Source: Cryomorphaceae bacterium (GTDB lineage Bacteria; Bacteroidota; Bacteroidia; Flavobacteriales; BACL11). Taken from it: a stretch of DNA of 11,786 nucleotides. Position numbers and translations under genes: made by a program. Every line of letters begins with the position of its first letter. The stretch's first letter is position 1. Positions 1 to 7,142 of the stretch are shown one piece after another. The notes beneath the pieces are model-generated. The model made no database searches, was not told the origin of the DNA, and saw nothing but the letters and a program-made list of their open reading frames with translations. The stretch is taken from the NCBI GenBank assembly GCA_949531795.1, contig CATIQX010000171.1, positions 1 to 11,786 of the forward strand, given 5' to 3'.

Positions 1-2
1 AA

Positions 3-167
3 TACACTAGTTTAATATTGTATAGCGTTTCAGCAATCATTATCGCACTTACTTATTTACTTATAAAGCTGAATATAAACATAAATATTAGTATTGCTAT
101 ATTAGCTGTGTTTAGCTATGCATTATGGCTTATTCCATATTATATGCTGAAATCAAAATCAAAATAG
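3..167 (+). CDS. C-terminal end of an unidentified membrane protein (5' end outside window)
   Basis: An open frame enters from the left edge and stops at the TAG at 165-167, leaving 54 visible residues. They form two hydrophobic stretches, roughly residues 3-21 and 31-46, separated by a short Asn/Ile-rich turn. The protein ends in a basic KSKSK tail, which suggests a helical hairpin with a cytoplasmic C-terminus by the positive-inside rule. No family motif is visible in so short a piece, so I assign no function. The codons are AT-rich like those of the neighbouring genes. The rest of the gene must lie to the left, on the same strand as ychF. The 156-base gap to ychF contains a promoter-like element, so the two genes are probably not strictly co-transcribed. 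Confidence 0.6.
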   Translation, partial: YTSLILYSVSAIIIALTYLLIKLNININISIAILAVFSYALWLIPYYMLKSKSK

Positions 168-294
168 AATTCATAAACAAATAACTTTTTTGGATGTCAA
201 ACAAAGTATAAATATTGATTTTCTTATAAAACTGGGTTAGTATAATTTTACTAATTTTTTATTAAGTACAATTCGATTAACAAGCAACAATTTC

Positions 295-302
295 TATCTT
301 TG
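295..302 (+). promoter_or_regulatory. Candidate Bacteroidetes -7 promoter element for ychF
   Basis: TATCTTTG is an exact match to the TAnnTTTG -7 element used by the primary sigma factor of Bacteroidetes. It ends 21 bases before the ychF ATG, which would give a short leader. No good TTG -33 element is seen at the expected distance; only a weak TTCG lies near 272-275. Confidence 0.55.
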
Positions 303-323
303 TAAACTTTTAAAATAATAGTT

Positions 324-1421
324 ATGTCATTAAAATGTGGAATTGTAGGATTACCAAATGTTGGGAAATCAACATTGTTTAATTGTTTATCAAAAGCAAA
401 AGCACAGTCAGCAAATTTTCCTTTCTGTACCATTGAGCCTAATATAGGTATTATTTCAGTACCAGATGACAGATTAGAGGCCTTATCATCAATAGTTAAG
501 CCTGAAAGGGTTATGCCAACCACAGTTGAAATTGTTGATATTGCAGGGCTCGTTAAGGGGGCTAGCAAAGGTGAGGGTTTAGGGAATAAATTTTTAGGAA
601 ATATTAGAGAAACCAATGCTATAATTCATGTTTTAAGGTGCTTTGATGATGATAACATTATACATGTTGATGGATCTGTAGACCCAGTAAGGGACAAAGA
701 AACAATTGATATGGAATTACAATTAAGTGATTTAGAAGCTTTAGAAAAATTGCGTGATAAAAATGTACGTACTGCAAAGTCAGGCGATAAAGATGGACAA
801 AAAATATTAGCTACTTGTGAAAAATATATTTCTCATCTGGAAGCAGGAAATTCCGCAAGAAGTGTAGATGCTAATGAGGATGAACTAGAAATTATTGAAA
901 CTTTACAACTAATAACAGCAAAACCAGTAATGTACATGTGTAATGTTGATGAAGAATCGGTAAAAACAGGTAATAGGCATGTTACTGCAGTTAAAGAAGC
1001 TGTTAAAAATGAGAATGCTGAAGTACTTTTAATAGCTTCTGCTATTGAGGCTGAAATTGCTGAGTTAGATGATATTGAAGAACAAATTATGTTTTTAGAA
1101 GAGCTAGGGCTTGAAAAACCTGGAGTACACTACTTAATACAATCTACATACAAGCTACTAAAATTACAAACATACTTTACTGCAGGAGTGAAAGAGGTAA
1201 GAGCTTGGACAATTAAAGAGGGAACAAAGGCGCCAAAAGCTGCAGCAGTAATACATACTGATTTTGAAAAAGGATTCATTAGAGCTGAAGTAATGGCATA
1301 TGAGGACTTTATTTCTTTAGGATCAGAACAAGCATGCAAGGACAATGGCAAATTATCAGTTGAAGGAAAGGATTATTTGGTTAAGGATGGTGATATTATG
1401 CATTTTAGATTTAATGTTTAA
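324..1421 (+). CDS. ychF: Redox-regulated/ribosome-binding ATPase YchF (OLA1 family)
   Basis: YchF is a cytoplasmic Obg-related P-loop NTPase that binds ribosomes and, unlike most of its class, prefers ATP to GTP. The 365-residue product matches the usual length (E. coli about 363). The Walker A/G1 motif GLPNVGKS is at residues 9-16. The G3 segment DIAGLVKGASKGEG starts at residue 72, with a hydrophobic Leu where Ras-like GTPases carry catalytic Gln, as in HAS-NTPases. The G4 position reads NVDE (207-210), the NxxE form linked to ATP preference, instead of NKxD. A helical insert occupies about 130-200. The C-terminal TGS domain (about 280-363) holds the conserved LQTYFTAGVKEVRAWTI and HTDFEKGFIRAE blocks and ends in the typical FNV. 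The ATG at 324 gives the family N-terminus (MSLKCGIVGLP). The gene is intact and has its own promoter-like element upstream. Confidence 0.97.
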   Translation: MSLKCGIVGLPNVGKSTLFNCLSKAKAQSANFPFCTIEPNIGIISVPDDRLEALSSIVKPERVMPTTVEIVDIAGLVKGASKGEGLGNKFLGNIRETNAIIHVLRCFDDDNIIHVDGSVDPVRDKETIDMELQLSDLEALEKLRDKNVRTAKSGDKDGQKILATCEKYISHLEAGNSARSVDANEDELEIIETLQLITAKPVMYMCNVDEESVKTGNRHVTAVKEAVKNENAEVLLIASAIEAEIAELDDIEEQIMFLEELGLEKPGVHYLIQSTYKLLKLQTYFTAGVKEVRAWTIKEGTKAPKAAAVIHTDFEKGFIRAEVMAYEDFISLGSEQACKDNGKLSVEGKDYLVKDGDIMHFRFNV

Positions 1422-1444
1422 AGCTTACACCTTAAAAATAAATA

Positions 1445-1452
1445 TAATTTTG
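1445..1452 (+). promoter_or_regulatory. Candidate -7 promoter element for the DUF2805 gene
   Basis: TAATTTTG is an exact TAnnTTTG match. It lies in the 57-base gap after ychF and ends 26 bases before the next ATG. A TTA at 1425-1427, 17 bases upstream, could be a weak -33 element. Such matches arise easily in AT-rich DNA, so read-through from ychF remains possible. Confidence 0.4.
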
Positions 1453-1478
1453 AATAATTTAATTTTTCATTAAAAGCA

Positions 1479-1781
1479 ATGATTAAAAAAATATTAAAAA
1501 TAGATTTAGTTATTTCGGAAAGAAATCTTAATAGAATTATTGAGATGGCATGGGAAGATAGAACTCCATTTGAAGCTATTAATTATCAATTTAACATGTC
1601 AGAAAAAGATGTCATTAAAATAATGCGTCAAGAACTAAAAAGATCTAGCTTTAATTTGTGGAGGAAAAGAGTTAACAGTGGGGTAAGCAGTAAGCATGAC
1701 AAAAAGAGAAACTCAGAAATAAGCAGATTTAAATGTACAAGGCAGAAAACTATTTCAATAAATAAAATATCTAAAAGATAA
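1479..1781 (+). CDS. TIGR03643 / DUF2805 family small basic protein
   Basis: This 100-residue basic protein carries the block RIIEMAWEDRTPFEAI (residues 19-34), then QFNMSEKDVIKIMRQELK (about 37-54), SSFNLWRKRV (56-65) and a C-terminal SRFKCTRQKT (82-91). I recognise these as the signature of the DUF2805/TIGR03643 family, which is widespread in Bacteroidetes and Proteobacteria and has no established function. The predicted pattern of short helices with an SEKDVIKIMR second helix resembles a helix-turn-helix. With many Lys/Arg residues this makes nucleic-acid binding plausible, but that is inference. There is no signal peptide or membrane segment, so it should be cytoplasmic. The ATG at 1479 is the only reasonable start and keeps the conserved core whole. 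It follows ychF by 57 bases on the same strand and may be partly co-transcribed with it. Confidence 0.85.
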   Translation: MIKKILKIDLVISERNLNRIIEMAWEDRTPFEAINYQFNMSEKDVIKIMRQELKRSSFNLWRKRVNSGVSSKHDKKRNSEISRFKCTRQKTISINKISKR

Positions 1782-1897
1782 TCTCTATTTATAAATCTAT
1801 AAGTATCATTCATATTTAGATTATTTTAGGACTTATACTCTATTATAATACAAAATAGGTTTAACTATTAAGCAAGATTAAAATTTATAATTTACTG

Positions 1898-1931
1898 AAA
1901 TAGTAAGTATAATTTTAAAAGATTACTATTT
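1898..1931 (+). repeat. 9-bp perfect inverted repeat, possible AT-rich hairpin
   Basis: AAATAGTAA (1898-1906) is exactly complementary to TTACTATTT (1923-1931) across a 16-base loop. A second TTACT at 1892-1896 can pair with the same AGTAA (1902-1906), giving an alternative smaller hairpin. It lies in the roughly 260-base gap between the DUF2805 gene and parE and is followed by a T-rich stretch. It could be a weak terminator for the upstream gene, but each arm has only one G or C, so a chance origin is quite possible. Confidence 0.3.
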
Positions 1932-1973
1932 ATTATTTTAAGTTGAAAACCCTGTTAATAACGAATCTCTGGT

Positions 1974-1993
1974 TAATGAAAATAAATTCATTA
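1974..1993 (+). promoter_or_regulatory. Candidate operator dyad upstream of the topoisomerase IV operon
   Basis: TAATGAA and TTCATTA form a perfect 7-bp dyad with a 6-base AT spacer. It sits immediately upstream of the -7 element at 2000-2007, between it and where a -33 element would be. This is where a repressor or activator dimer would act. Only symmetry and position support the call. Confidence 0.3.
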
Positions 1994-1999
1994 GTATTT

Positions 2000-2007
2000 T
2001 ATATTTG
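2000..2007 (+). promoter_or_regulatory. Candidate -7 promoter element for the parE operon
   Basis: TATATTTG is an exact TAnnTTTG match ending 36 bases before the parE ATG. It overlaps the in-frame TTG at 2005 that would otherwise open a longer parE frame. This argues that translation starts at the ATG at 2044. No convincing -33 TTG is present; the nearest candidate is TTA at 1973-1975. Confidence 0.5.
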
Positions 2008-2043
2008 CTTTCTATCAAAACACTAGTTGTAAACAAGGAAAAA

Positions 2044-3891
2044 ATGGCTGAAGAAAATTATAATGAGGACAGTATACGATCGCTAGATTGGAAAGAACAC
2101 ATCCGGTTACGTCCAGGAATGTACATTGGAAAGATGGGTAACGGTTCCTCACCTGATGATGGTGTTTACATACTTTTAAAAGAGGTAATTGACAACTCAG
2201 TTGATGAGTTTGTGATGGGGAATGGAAAGACCATAGAGGTTAATGTAAAGAATAACAAACTTTCAGTTCGTGATTACGGTCGAGGAATTCCACTTGGTAA
2301 AGTAGTGGATTGTGTGTCAAAAATTAATACAGGAGCTAAATACGATTCAAAAGTATTTAAAAAATCAGTAGGTCTAAATGGAGTAGGAACAAAGGCAGCT
2401 AATGCTCTTTCATCTTATTTCCGTATTCGCTCAATCCGTGATGGAAAAAGTAAGTTGGTAGAATTCGAGCAAGGAAACATAATAAAAGAAGAACCAATAC
2501 AAGAGAATAGTAGTAGGAAAGGCACTAAGGTTACCTTTATTCCTGATGAAGAGTTATTTGGTAAATATAGATTCATCAATGAATACATAGAAAAAATGAT
2601 GTGGAATTATTGTTACCTAAATCCAGGTTTAACAATAATTTTCAATGGAGAAAGTTTTTATTCCGAAAATGGACTATTTGACCTTTTGGAGCAAAGAACT
2701 GATGCCGAAATGCTATATCCAATTATTCATTTAATAGGAGATGATATTGAGGTTGCAATTACACATTGTAAAAATCAATATTCTGAGCAGTATTACTCAT
2801 TTGTTAATGGACAACATACTGTTCAAGGAGGTACACATCAAGTTGCTTTTAGACAAGCATTAGCAAAAACTATTAGAGATTTTTATGGTAAAAACTATGA
2901 TGCTGCAGACATAAGGCAAGCTGTAAATGCAGCTATTAGCATTAAAGTAATTGAACCAATTTTTGAATCACAAACCAAAACCAAACTAGGCTCAACAGAA
3001 ATGGAACCGGGTGGAGTTACTGTACTTACTTTTATTCAAGATTTTCTAAAGAAAAAATTAGATAATTATTTGCATAAAAACTCTGATGTTGCAGATGCAA
3101 TACAGCAAAAAATACAACTTGCTGAACATGAGAGGAAGGCAATGGCTGGAATTAAGAAGCTAGCAAGAGAGAGAGCAAAAAAATCCAGCTTACATAATAA
3201 AAAGCTTAGGGACTGTAGGGTACATTACAATGATCAAAAGAAAGAAAATAGAGCAGATTCAACTTTATTTATTACAGAAGGTGATTCAGCCTCAGGATCT
3301 ATTACTAAAACACGTGATATAAAAACTCAAGCAGTATTTAGTTTAAGGGGTAAGCCCCTAAATTCTTTCGGGCTAAGCAAAAAAGTTGTTTACGAAAATG
3401 AAGAGTTTAATCTGCTGCAAGCCGCCTTAAATATTGAAACAGGAATAGATGATTTAAGATATAATAAAATAGTAATTGCTACTGATGCTGATGTAGATGG
3501 AATGCATATTCGTCTGTTATTAATTACTTTCTTTTTGCAGTTCTTTCCTGAGTTAATAAAAGAAGGGCATGTATATATATTAGAAACACCACTTTTTAGA
3601 GTTCGAAATAAAAAGAAAACATATTACTGCTATAATGAACAAGAACGAAAAGATGCTGTTGGAAATATTGGTACTAATGCTGAAATTACAAGATTCAAAG
3701 GTTTAGGAGAAATATCACCAAATGAGTTTAAACATTTTATTGGCGAAAAAATGCGTCTAGACCCAGTAATACTAGGAAAGGAAGCGACTATTAAAGATTT
3801 ATTACAGTATTACATGGGTAAAAATACTAAAGAAAGACAAGACTTTATAATTGAAAATTTAAGAGTTGAAGAAGATATAATTGATGCCTAG
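2044..3891 (+). CDS. parE: DNA topoisomerase IV subunit B (ParE)
   Basis: ParE is the ATPase subunit of type IIA topoisomerase IV, which pairs with ParC to decatenate chromosomes. The 615-residue product has a GHKL ATPase domain: LLKEVIDNSVDE with catalytic Glu47 and Mg-binding Asn51, DYGRGIP (77-83), and GLNGVGTKAAN (110-120). A transducer domain follows, with the QTKTKLG loop (310-316) whose Lys contacts ATP. The TOPRIM domain holds EGDSASG (412-418) and DADVDG (481-486), the acidic metal-binding residues. The size and the lack of the insert of long GyrB proteins fit ParE, and the RGKPLN segment is typical of Bacteroidetes. The start is set at the ATG at 2044 because homologues begin MAEENY and the upstream TTG lies inside the promoter element. 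Its last 8 bases overlap the next gene, so the three-gene unit is probably translationally coupled. A GyrB assignment is less likely given the neighbouring parC. Confidence 0.94.
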   Translation: MAEENYNEDSIRSLDWKEHIRLRPGMYIGKMGNGSSPDDGVYILLKEVIDNSVDEFVMGNGKTIEVNVKNNKLSVRDYGRGIPLGKVVDCVSKINTGAKYDSKVFKKSVGLNGVGTKAANALSSYFRIRSIRDGKSKLVEFEQGNIIKEEPIQENSSRKGTKVTFIPDEELFGKYRFINEYIEKMMWNYCYLNPGLTIIFNGESFYSENGLFDLLEQRTDAEMLYPIIHLIGDDIEVAITHCKNQYSEQYYSFVNGQHTVQGGTHQVAFRQALAKTIRDFYGKNYDAADIRQAVNAAISIKVIEPIFESQTKTKLGSTEMEPGGVTVLTFIQDFLKKKLDNYLHKNSDVADAIQQKIQLAEHERKAMAGIKKLARERAKKSSLHNKKLRDCRVHYNDQKKENRADSTLFITEGDSASGSITKTRDIKTQAVFSLRGKPLNSFGLSKKVVYENEEFNLLQAALNIETGIDDLRYNKIVIATDADVDGMHIRLLLITFFLQFFPELIKEGHVYILETPLFRVRNKKKTYYCYNEQERKDAVGNIGTNAEITRFKGLGEISPNEFKHFIGEKMRLDPVILGKEATIKDLLQYYMGKNTKERQDFIIENLRVEEDIIDA

Positions 3892-4399
3892 AATAAATTT
3901 AATATCAAACAATAGGTGGTCTTATACAATCACTTTTATGTTATTGTTTTCATTAACAATACTTCCTTTATTTATATATGGAATTTTATACTTTCTCCCT
4001 CACTTATCCATTAAAAGTTATTTAATGGATAATATCTATTACATTATCTTTGTAATACCAATAACATTTTTTTTTCTTACTGCTCGTCTTAATTATTACA
4101 ATTTAAAAATTGATTCATATATAATAGATATAAAAGTTTATCGTACGGGACTTATGAGTGTTTTTGGTATTTATTCACCTAAAGATTATATTGATATCTC
4201 TCATGAAATGTTTGAAGGCTTTTCTTTTTATAATCGACCTTTATCATTTAATACAACCTTAATGATAAAAATTAAAAAAGAGAATAATAAAATTATAGCT
4301 AAACGTTTTAATTTGTCATTCATAACAGAAAAAGAAAGACTAAGAATAAGTAAAGTTTTAGAAAAAATAATTGCAAAAAAAGCTAATGGAAGAAGATAA
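3884..4399 (+). CDS. Unrecognised two-helix membrane protein between parE and parC
   Basis: This 171-residue protein matches no family I can name. Two strongly hydrophobic segments (about 14-38 and 50-67) are joined by a short loop. About 100 polar residues follow, with alternating strand-like stretches (YYNLKIDSYIIDIKVYR, FNTTLMIKIKKE, KIIAKRFNLSF) and a basic C-terminal helix (about 148-167). This layout resembles small membrane-anchored PH-like domain proteins, but that is a fold guess. The basic tail and positive-inside rule place the soluble part in the cytoplasm. The ATG at 3884 overlaps the parE end by 8 bases, while a TTG at 3881 would add one residue. Its own end overlaps the parC start by 14 bases. 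It is thus embedded in the topoisomerase IV operon and is probably translated by coupling. Codon use looks like its neighbours, so recent transfer is not suggested. A role in tethering the enzyme to the membrane is speculative. Confidence 0.8.
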   Translation: MPRINLISNNRWSYTITFMLLFSLTILPLFIYGILYFLPHLSIKSYLMDNIYYIIFVIPITFFFLTARLNYYNLKIDSYIIDIKVYRTGLMSVFGIYSPKDYIDISHEMFEGFSFYNRPLSFNTTLMIKIKKENNKIIAKRFNLSFITEKERLRISKVLEKIIAKKANGRR

Positions 4400-7067
4400 A
4401 ATTGCAAAAGATAATGAGATGGAACAAGAAATAATTCATGTTTCAGGAATGTACCAAAATTGGTTTTTGGACTATGCATCATATGTAATACTAGAACGTG
4501 CTGTTCCTCATGTTTATGATGGGCTAAAGCCAGTACAAAGGCGTATACTTCATTCTTTAAAGGAATTAGATGACGGAAGATATCATAAAGTAGCCAATGT
4601 TATAGGACATACTATGAAATACCACCCTCATGGTGACGCATCAATTGGTGATGCTATGGTACAAGTTGGTCAAAAGGAATTGCTACTAGATATGCAAGGA
4701 AATTGGGGAAATACTGCAACTGGTGACAGAGCAGCGGCACCTAGATATATTGAGGTGCGTTTAACTCCATTTGCGCTTGATGTAGTTTACAATAAAAAAA
4801 TAACAAAATGGTCATCATCATATGATGGTAGAGGGAAGGAACCGCAGACTTTACCTGTTAAATTTCCATTACTATTAGCTCATGGAGTTGAAGGAATTGC
4901 AGTTGGACTATCTACAAAGATATTACCTCATAATTTTAATGAACTAATTGATGCCTCAATTAAAGTATTAAAAGGAATAAAACCAAAAATATATCCTGAT
5001 TTTTTAACAGGAGGTTCAGCTGATTTCAGTAACTACAATGATGGGAAAAGAGGAGGTAAAGTTCGAGTAAGAGCAAAAGTGTTTCAAGAAGATAAAAATA
5101 CGCTAATTATCTCAGAACTACCATTTTCCACAACAACAACAACATTGATTAATTCCATACTAAAAGCAAATGAAAAAGGGAAAATCAAGATAAAAAAAGT
5201 TGAAGATAATACCGCAGAACATGTAGAGATAGCAATCACTATCCCTACAGGTATTTCTCCTGATAAAACTATAGATGCTTTATATCGTTTCACAGATTGT
5301 GAAGTTTCTATTTCACCACTTTCATGCGTGATAGAAGACAATACACCAAAATTTTTGGGTATTTCTGAAATACTTCAACAGTCAACTAATCATACTCTTA
5401 ATTTACTAAAACAAGAACTAGATGTAAACCTGAATGAATTGCAAGAAAAATGGCACCATTCATCATTAGAGCGTATTTTTATTGAAAATAGAATTTATCA
5501 TGAGATCGAAGAATTAGATAATTGGAAAGAAATTATTAATACAATTCATAATGAACTTAAACCATTTACAAAATACTTATTACGTTCAGTAACAAATGAG
5601 GATATTGAAAGGTTAACTGAAATAAAGATTAAAAAAATAACAAAATTTGACCTTAATAAGGCAAAAGAAGAGCTGTTGAAACTTGAAGACAGAATAGCTG
5701 AAATTAAAGAGTATTTGGCAAACCTTACTAAATATGCTATTGACTATTTCAAAGCTTTAAAAAAGAAATATGGTAGTAATAAAGAACGTAAAACTGAAAT
5801 AAAGATTTTTGAAAGTATTGATGCTACAAAAGTAGTAGTAGCCAATAAAAAACTATACATAAATAGAGAGGAAGGCTTTATAGGTACGGCAATGCGTAAG
5901 GACGAATTTGTATGTGAGTGTTCAGACATTGATGATATTATAGTATTTCGAAAAAATGGTATTATGCAAGTGGTTAAGGTTGATAATAAGGTATTTGTAG
6001 GTAAAGACATTATACATTGTGCAGTCTTTAAAAAGAAAGATGAACGTACAATTTATAATATGATTTATAAAGACGGAACATCAGGGAATACTATGATGAA
6101 ACGTTTTCCCGTAACATCAATTACAAGAGGTAAGGATTATAATTTAACCAAGTCTGATAAAGGAAGTAAAGTTATATATTTAACAGCTAATCCTAATGGA
6201 GAGGCAGAAACAGTAACCGTATATCTTAAAAAACTAGCCAAATTAAAAACCTTAAAAATTGAGATTGATTTTTCATCATTATCAATAAAGGGCAAGGGTG
6301 CAGGAGGGAATATTGTTTCTAAAAATTCTGTACGAAAAATTGAACTAAAATCAGAAGGTATTTCTACTCTTTCAGCTCGTAAAATATGGTTTGATGACAA
6401 TGTACAAAGACTAAATGTTGAAGGTAGAGGTGAGTTACTAGGGGCATTTAAAGCACAAGATAAAATATTGACCATTAAGCAAAATGGTGAATTGGAGTTA
6501 AAGTCTTTCGATATAAGCAATCATTTTGATGAAGATATGATTTTAATTGAACAAAATAATTCTAAAAAACCTGTTACTGCAATCTATTTCAATTTAATCA
6601 AGAAAGCTTATTATATAAAAAGATTTTTGGTTGAGAATACAATGAGTAGGTTTAGTTTTATTAATGAAAATCAGCAAAGTGAACTAGAAACAGTTAGTAC
6701 TGATTGGAGACCTCAAGTAGAAATAATTTTTCAAAAAGAAAAAGGGAAGGATAGAGAAAAAGAAGTAATAAATATCCAGGAATTTATTAATGTAAAAGGA
6801 GAAAAAGCATTAGGAAATAAACTATCTTCTAAAAAGATAAAAGAAATTAATTTATTAGATCCATTACCATACATTGAAATTCCTTCTATTGAGAAGAAAG
6901 AAGAAGCTAACGAACAAGTATTTATTTCTAAAATACCCGAAAATATAAAGTTAGAAGAAGTTACAACTAAAATTGATTTGAATATAAATAGTGAATCAAT
7001 TGAACAAAAAAATCCTGAAAGTAGTGAAGATAAAGATACTGAAGGCCAAATAACACTAGAGCTATAA
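4386..7067 (+). CDS. parC: DNA topoisomerase IV subunit A (ParC)
   Basis: ParC is the DNA-cutting subunit of topoisomerase IV. The 893-residue product starts with the winged-helix breakage domain: YDGLKPVQRRILHSL (44-58), YHPHGDASIGDA (79-90) and AAPRYIEVRLT (118-127), with catalytic Tyr121 preceded by Arg120. The tower and a coiled-coil arm follow (about 425-460). The C-terminal beta-pinwheel (about 475-800) lacks a GyrA box and has only KGKGAGGN (635-642), which supports ParC over GyrA. The block INVKGEKALGNKLSSKKI near 801-818 is Bacteroidetes-like. Residues from about 830 to 893 are a charged, Glu/Lys/Ser-rich, probably disordered tail ending QITLEL. The ATG at 4386 was chosen over the TTG at 4371. 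It overlaps the preceding gene by 14 bases. The residue at the quinolone-linked Ser position is Ala85. Confidence 0.94.
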   Translation: MEEDKIAKDNEMEQEIIHVSGMYQNWFLDYASYVILERAVPHVYDGLKPVQRRILHSLKELDDGRYHKVANVIGHTMKYHPHGDASIGDAMVQVGQKELLLDMQGNWGNTATGDRAAAPRYIEVRLTPFALDVVYNKKITKWSSSYDGRGKEPQTLPVKFPLLLAHGVEGIAVGLSTKILPHNFNELIDASIKVLKGIKPKIYPDFLTGGSADFSNYNDGKRGGKVRVRAKVFQEDKNTLIISELPFSTTTTTLINSILKANEKGKIKIKKVEDNTAEHVEIAITIPTGISPDKTIDALYRFTDCEVSISPLSCVIEDNTPKFLGISEILQQSTNHTLNLLKQELDVNLNELQEKWHHSSLERIFIENRIYHEIEELDNWKEIINTIHNELKPFTKYLLRSVTNEDIERLTEIKIKKITKFDLNKAKEELLKLEDRIAEIKEYLANLTKYAIDYFKALKKKYGSNKERKTEIKIFESIDATKVVVANKKLYINREEGFIGTAMRKDEFVCECSDIDDIIVFRKNGIMQVVKVDNKVFVGKDIIHCAVFKKKDERTIYNMIYKDGTSGNTMMKRFPVTSITRGKDYNLTKSDKGSKVIYLTANPNGEAETVTVYLKKLAKLKTLKIEIDFSSLSIKGKGAGGNIVSKNSVRKIELKSEGISTLSARKIWFDDNVQRLNVEGRGELLGAFKAQDKILTIKQNGELELKSFDISNHFDEDMILIEQNNSKKPVTAIYFNLIKKAYYIKRFLVENTMSRFSFINENQQSELETVSTDWRPQVEIIFQKEKGKDREKEVINIQEFINVKGEKALGNKLSSKKIKEINLLDPLPYIEIPSIEKKEEANEQVFISKIPENIKLEEVTTKIDLNINSESIEQKNPESSEDKDTEGQITLEL
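5130..5144 (+). repeat. (ACA)5 trinucleotide run inside parC
   Basis: Five in-frame ACA codons encode five consecutive Thr (about residues 249-253 of ParC). A Thr-rich segment here fits the protein and the frame is intact, so this is probably a harmless short microsatellite whose slippage would only add or remove Thr. Confidence 0.6.
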
Positions 7068-7119
7068 CTGAACACATAAGATGAAAATTTACCTGATTAC
7101 AATAAGAAGGTAATTGTTC

Positions 7120-7127
7120 TATCTTTA
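7120..7127 (+). promoter_or_regulatory. Candidate -7 promoter element for the secreted propeller protein
   Basis: TATCTTTA differs from TAnnTTTG only in its last base and ends 15 bases before the ATG at 7143. Its context (TTCTATCTTT) is the same as around the ychF element at 295. It lies in the 75-base gap after parC, so the gene is likely transcribed separately from the topoisomerase operon. Confidence 0.4.
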
Positions 7128-7142
7128 CAAAAAAAATAAGTC

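Noticed and set aside
1422..1478. TTTAAT/ATTAAA hairpin in the ychF-DUF2805 gap as a terminator
   Set aside because: A six-pair A/T-only stem in DNA this AT-rich is expected by chance, and it lies within the likely leader of the next gene.
1774..1832. Inverted repeat AGATAATCT/AGATTAT around the DUF2805 stop as a terminator
   Set aside because: The loop is over 30 bases, the arms are imperfect and almost all A/T, and no T-run follows directly.
2005..2043. Longer parE frame starting at TTG 2005
   Set aside because: The TTG is part of the exact TAnnTTTG promoter element, the extra 13 residues are not family-like, and an ATG at 2044 gives the normal MAEENY start.
5028..5075. GKRGGK sequence in ParC (residues 220-225) as a GyrA box
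   Set aside because: It lies in the breakage-reunion part of the protein, not at the start of the C-terminal pinwheel, so it cannot be the GyrA-box motif. Its presence does not make the protein GyrA.
6731..7075. Open frame on the minus strand opposite the end of parC, about 114 codons
   Set aside because: It is the complement of the low-complexity Glu/Lys-rich ParC tail, has a Ser/Phe-rich composition typical of an antisense shadow, and shows no recognisable motif.
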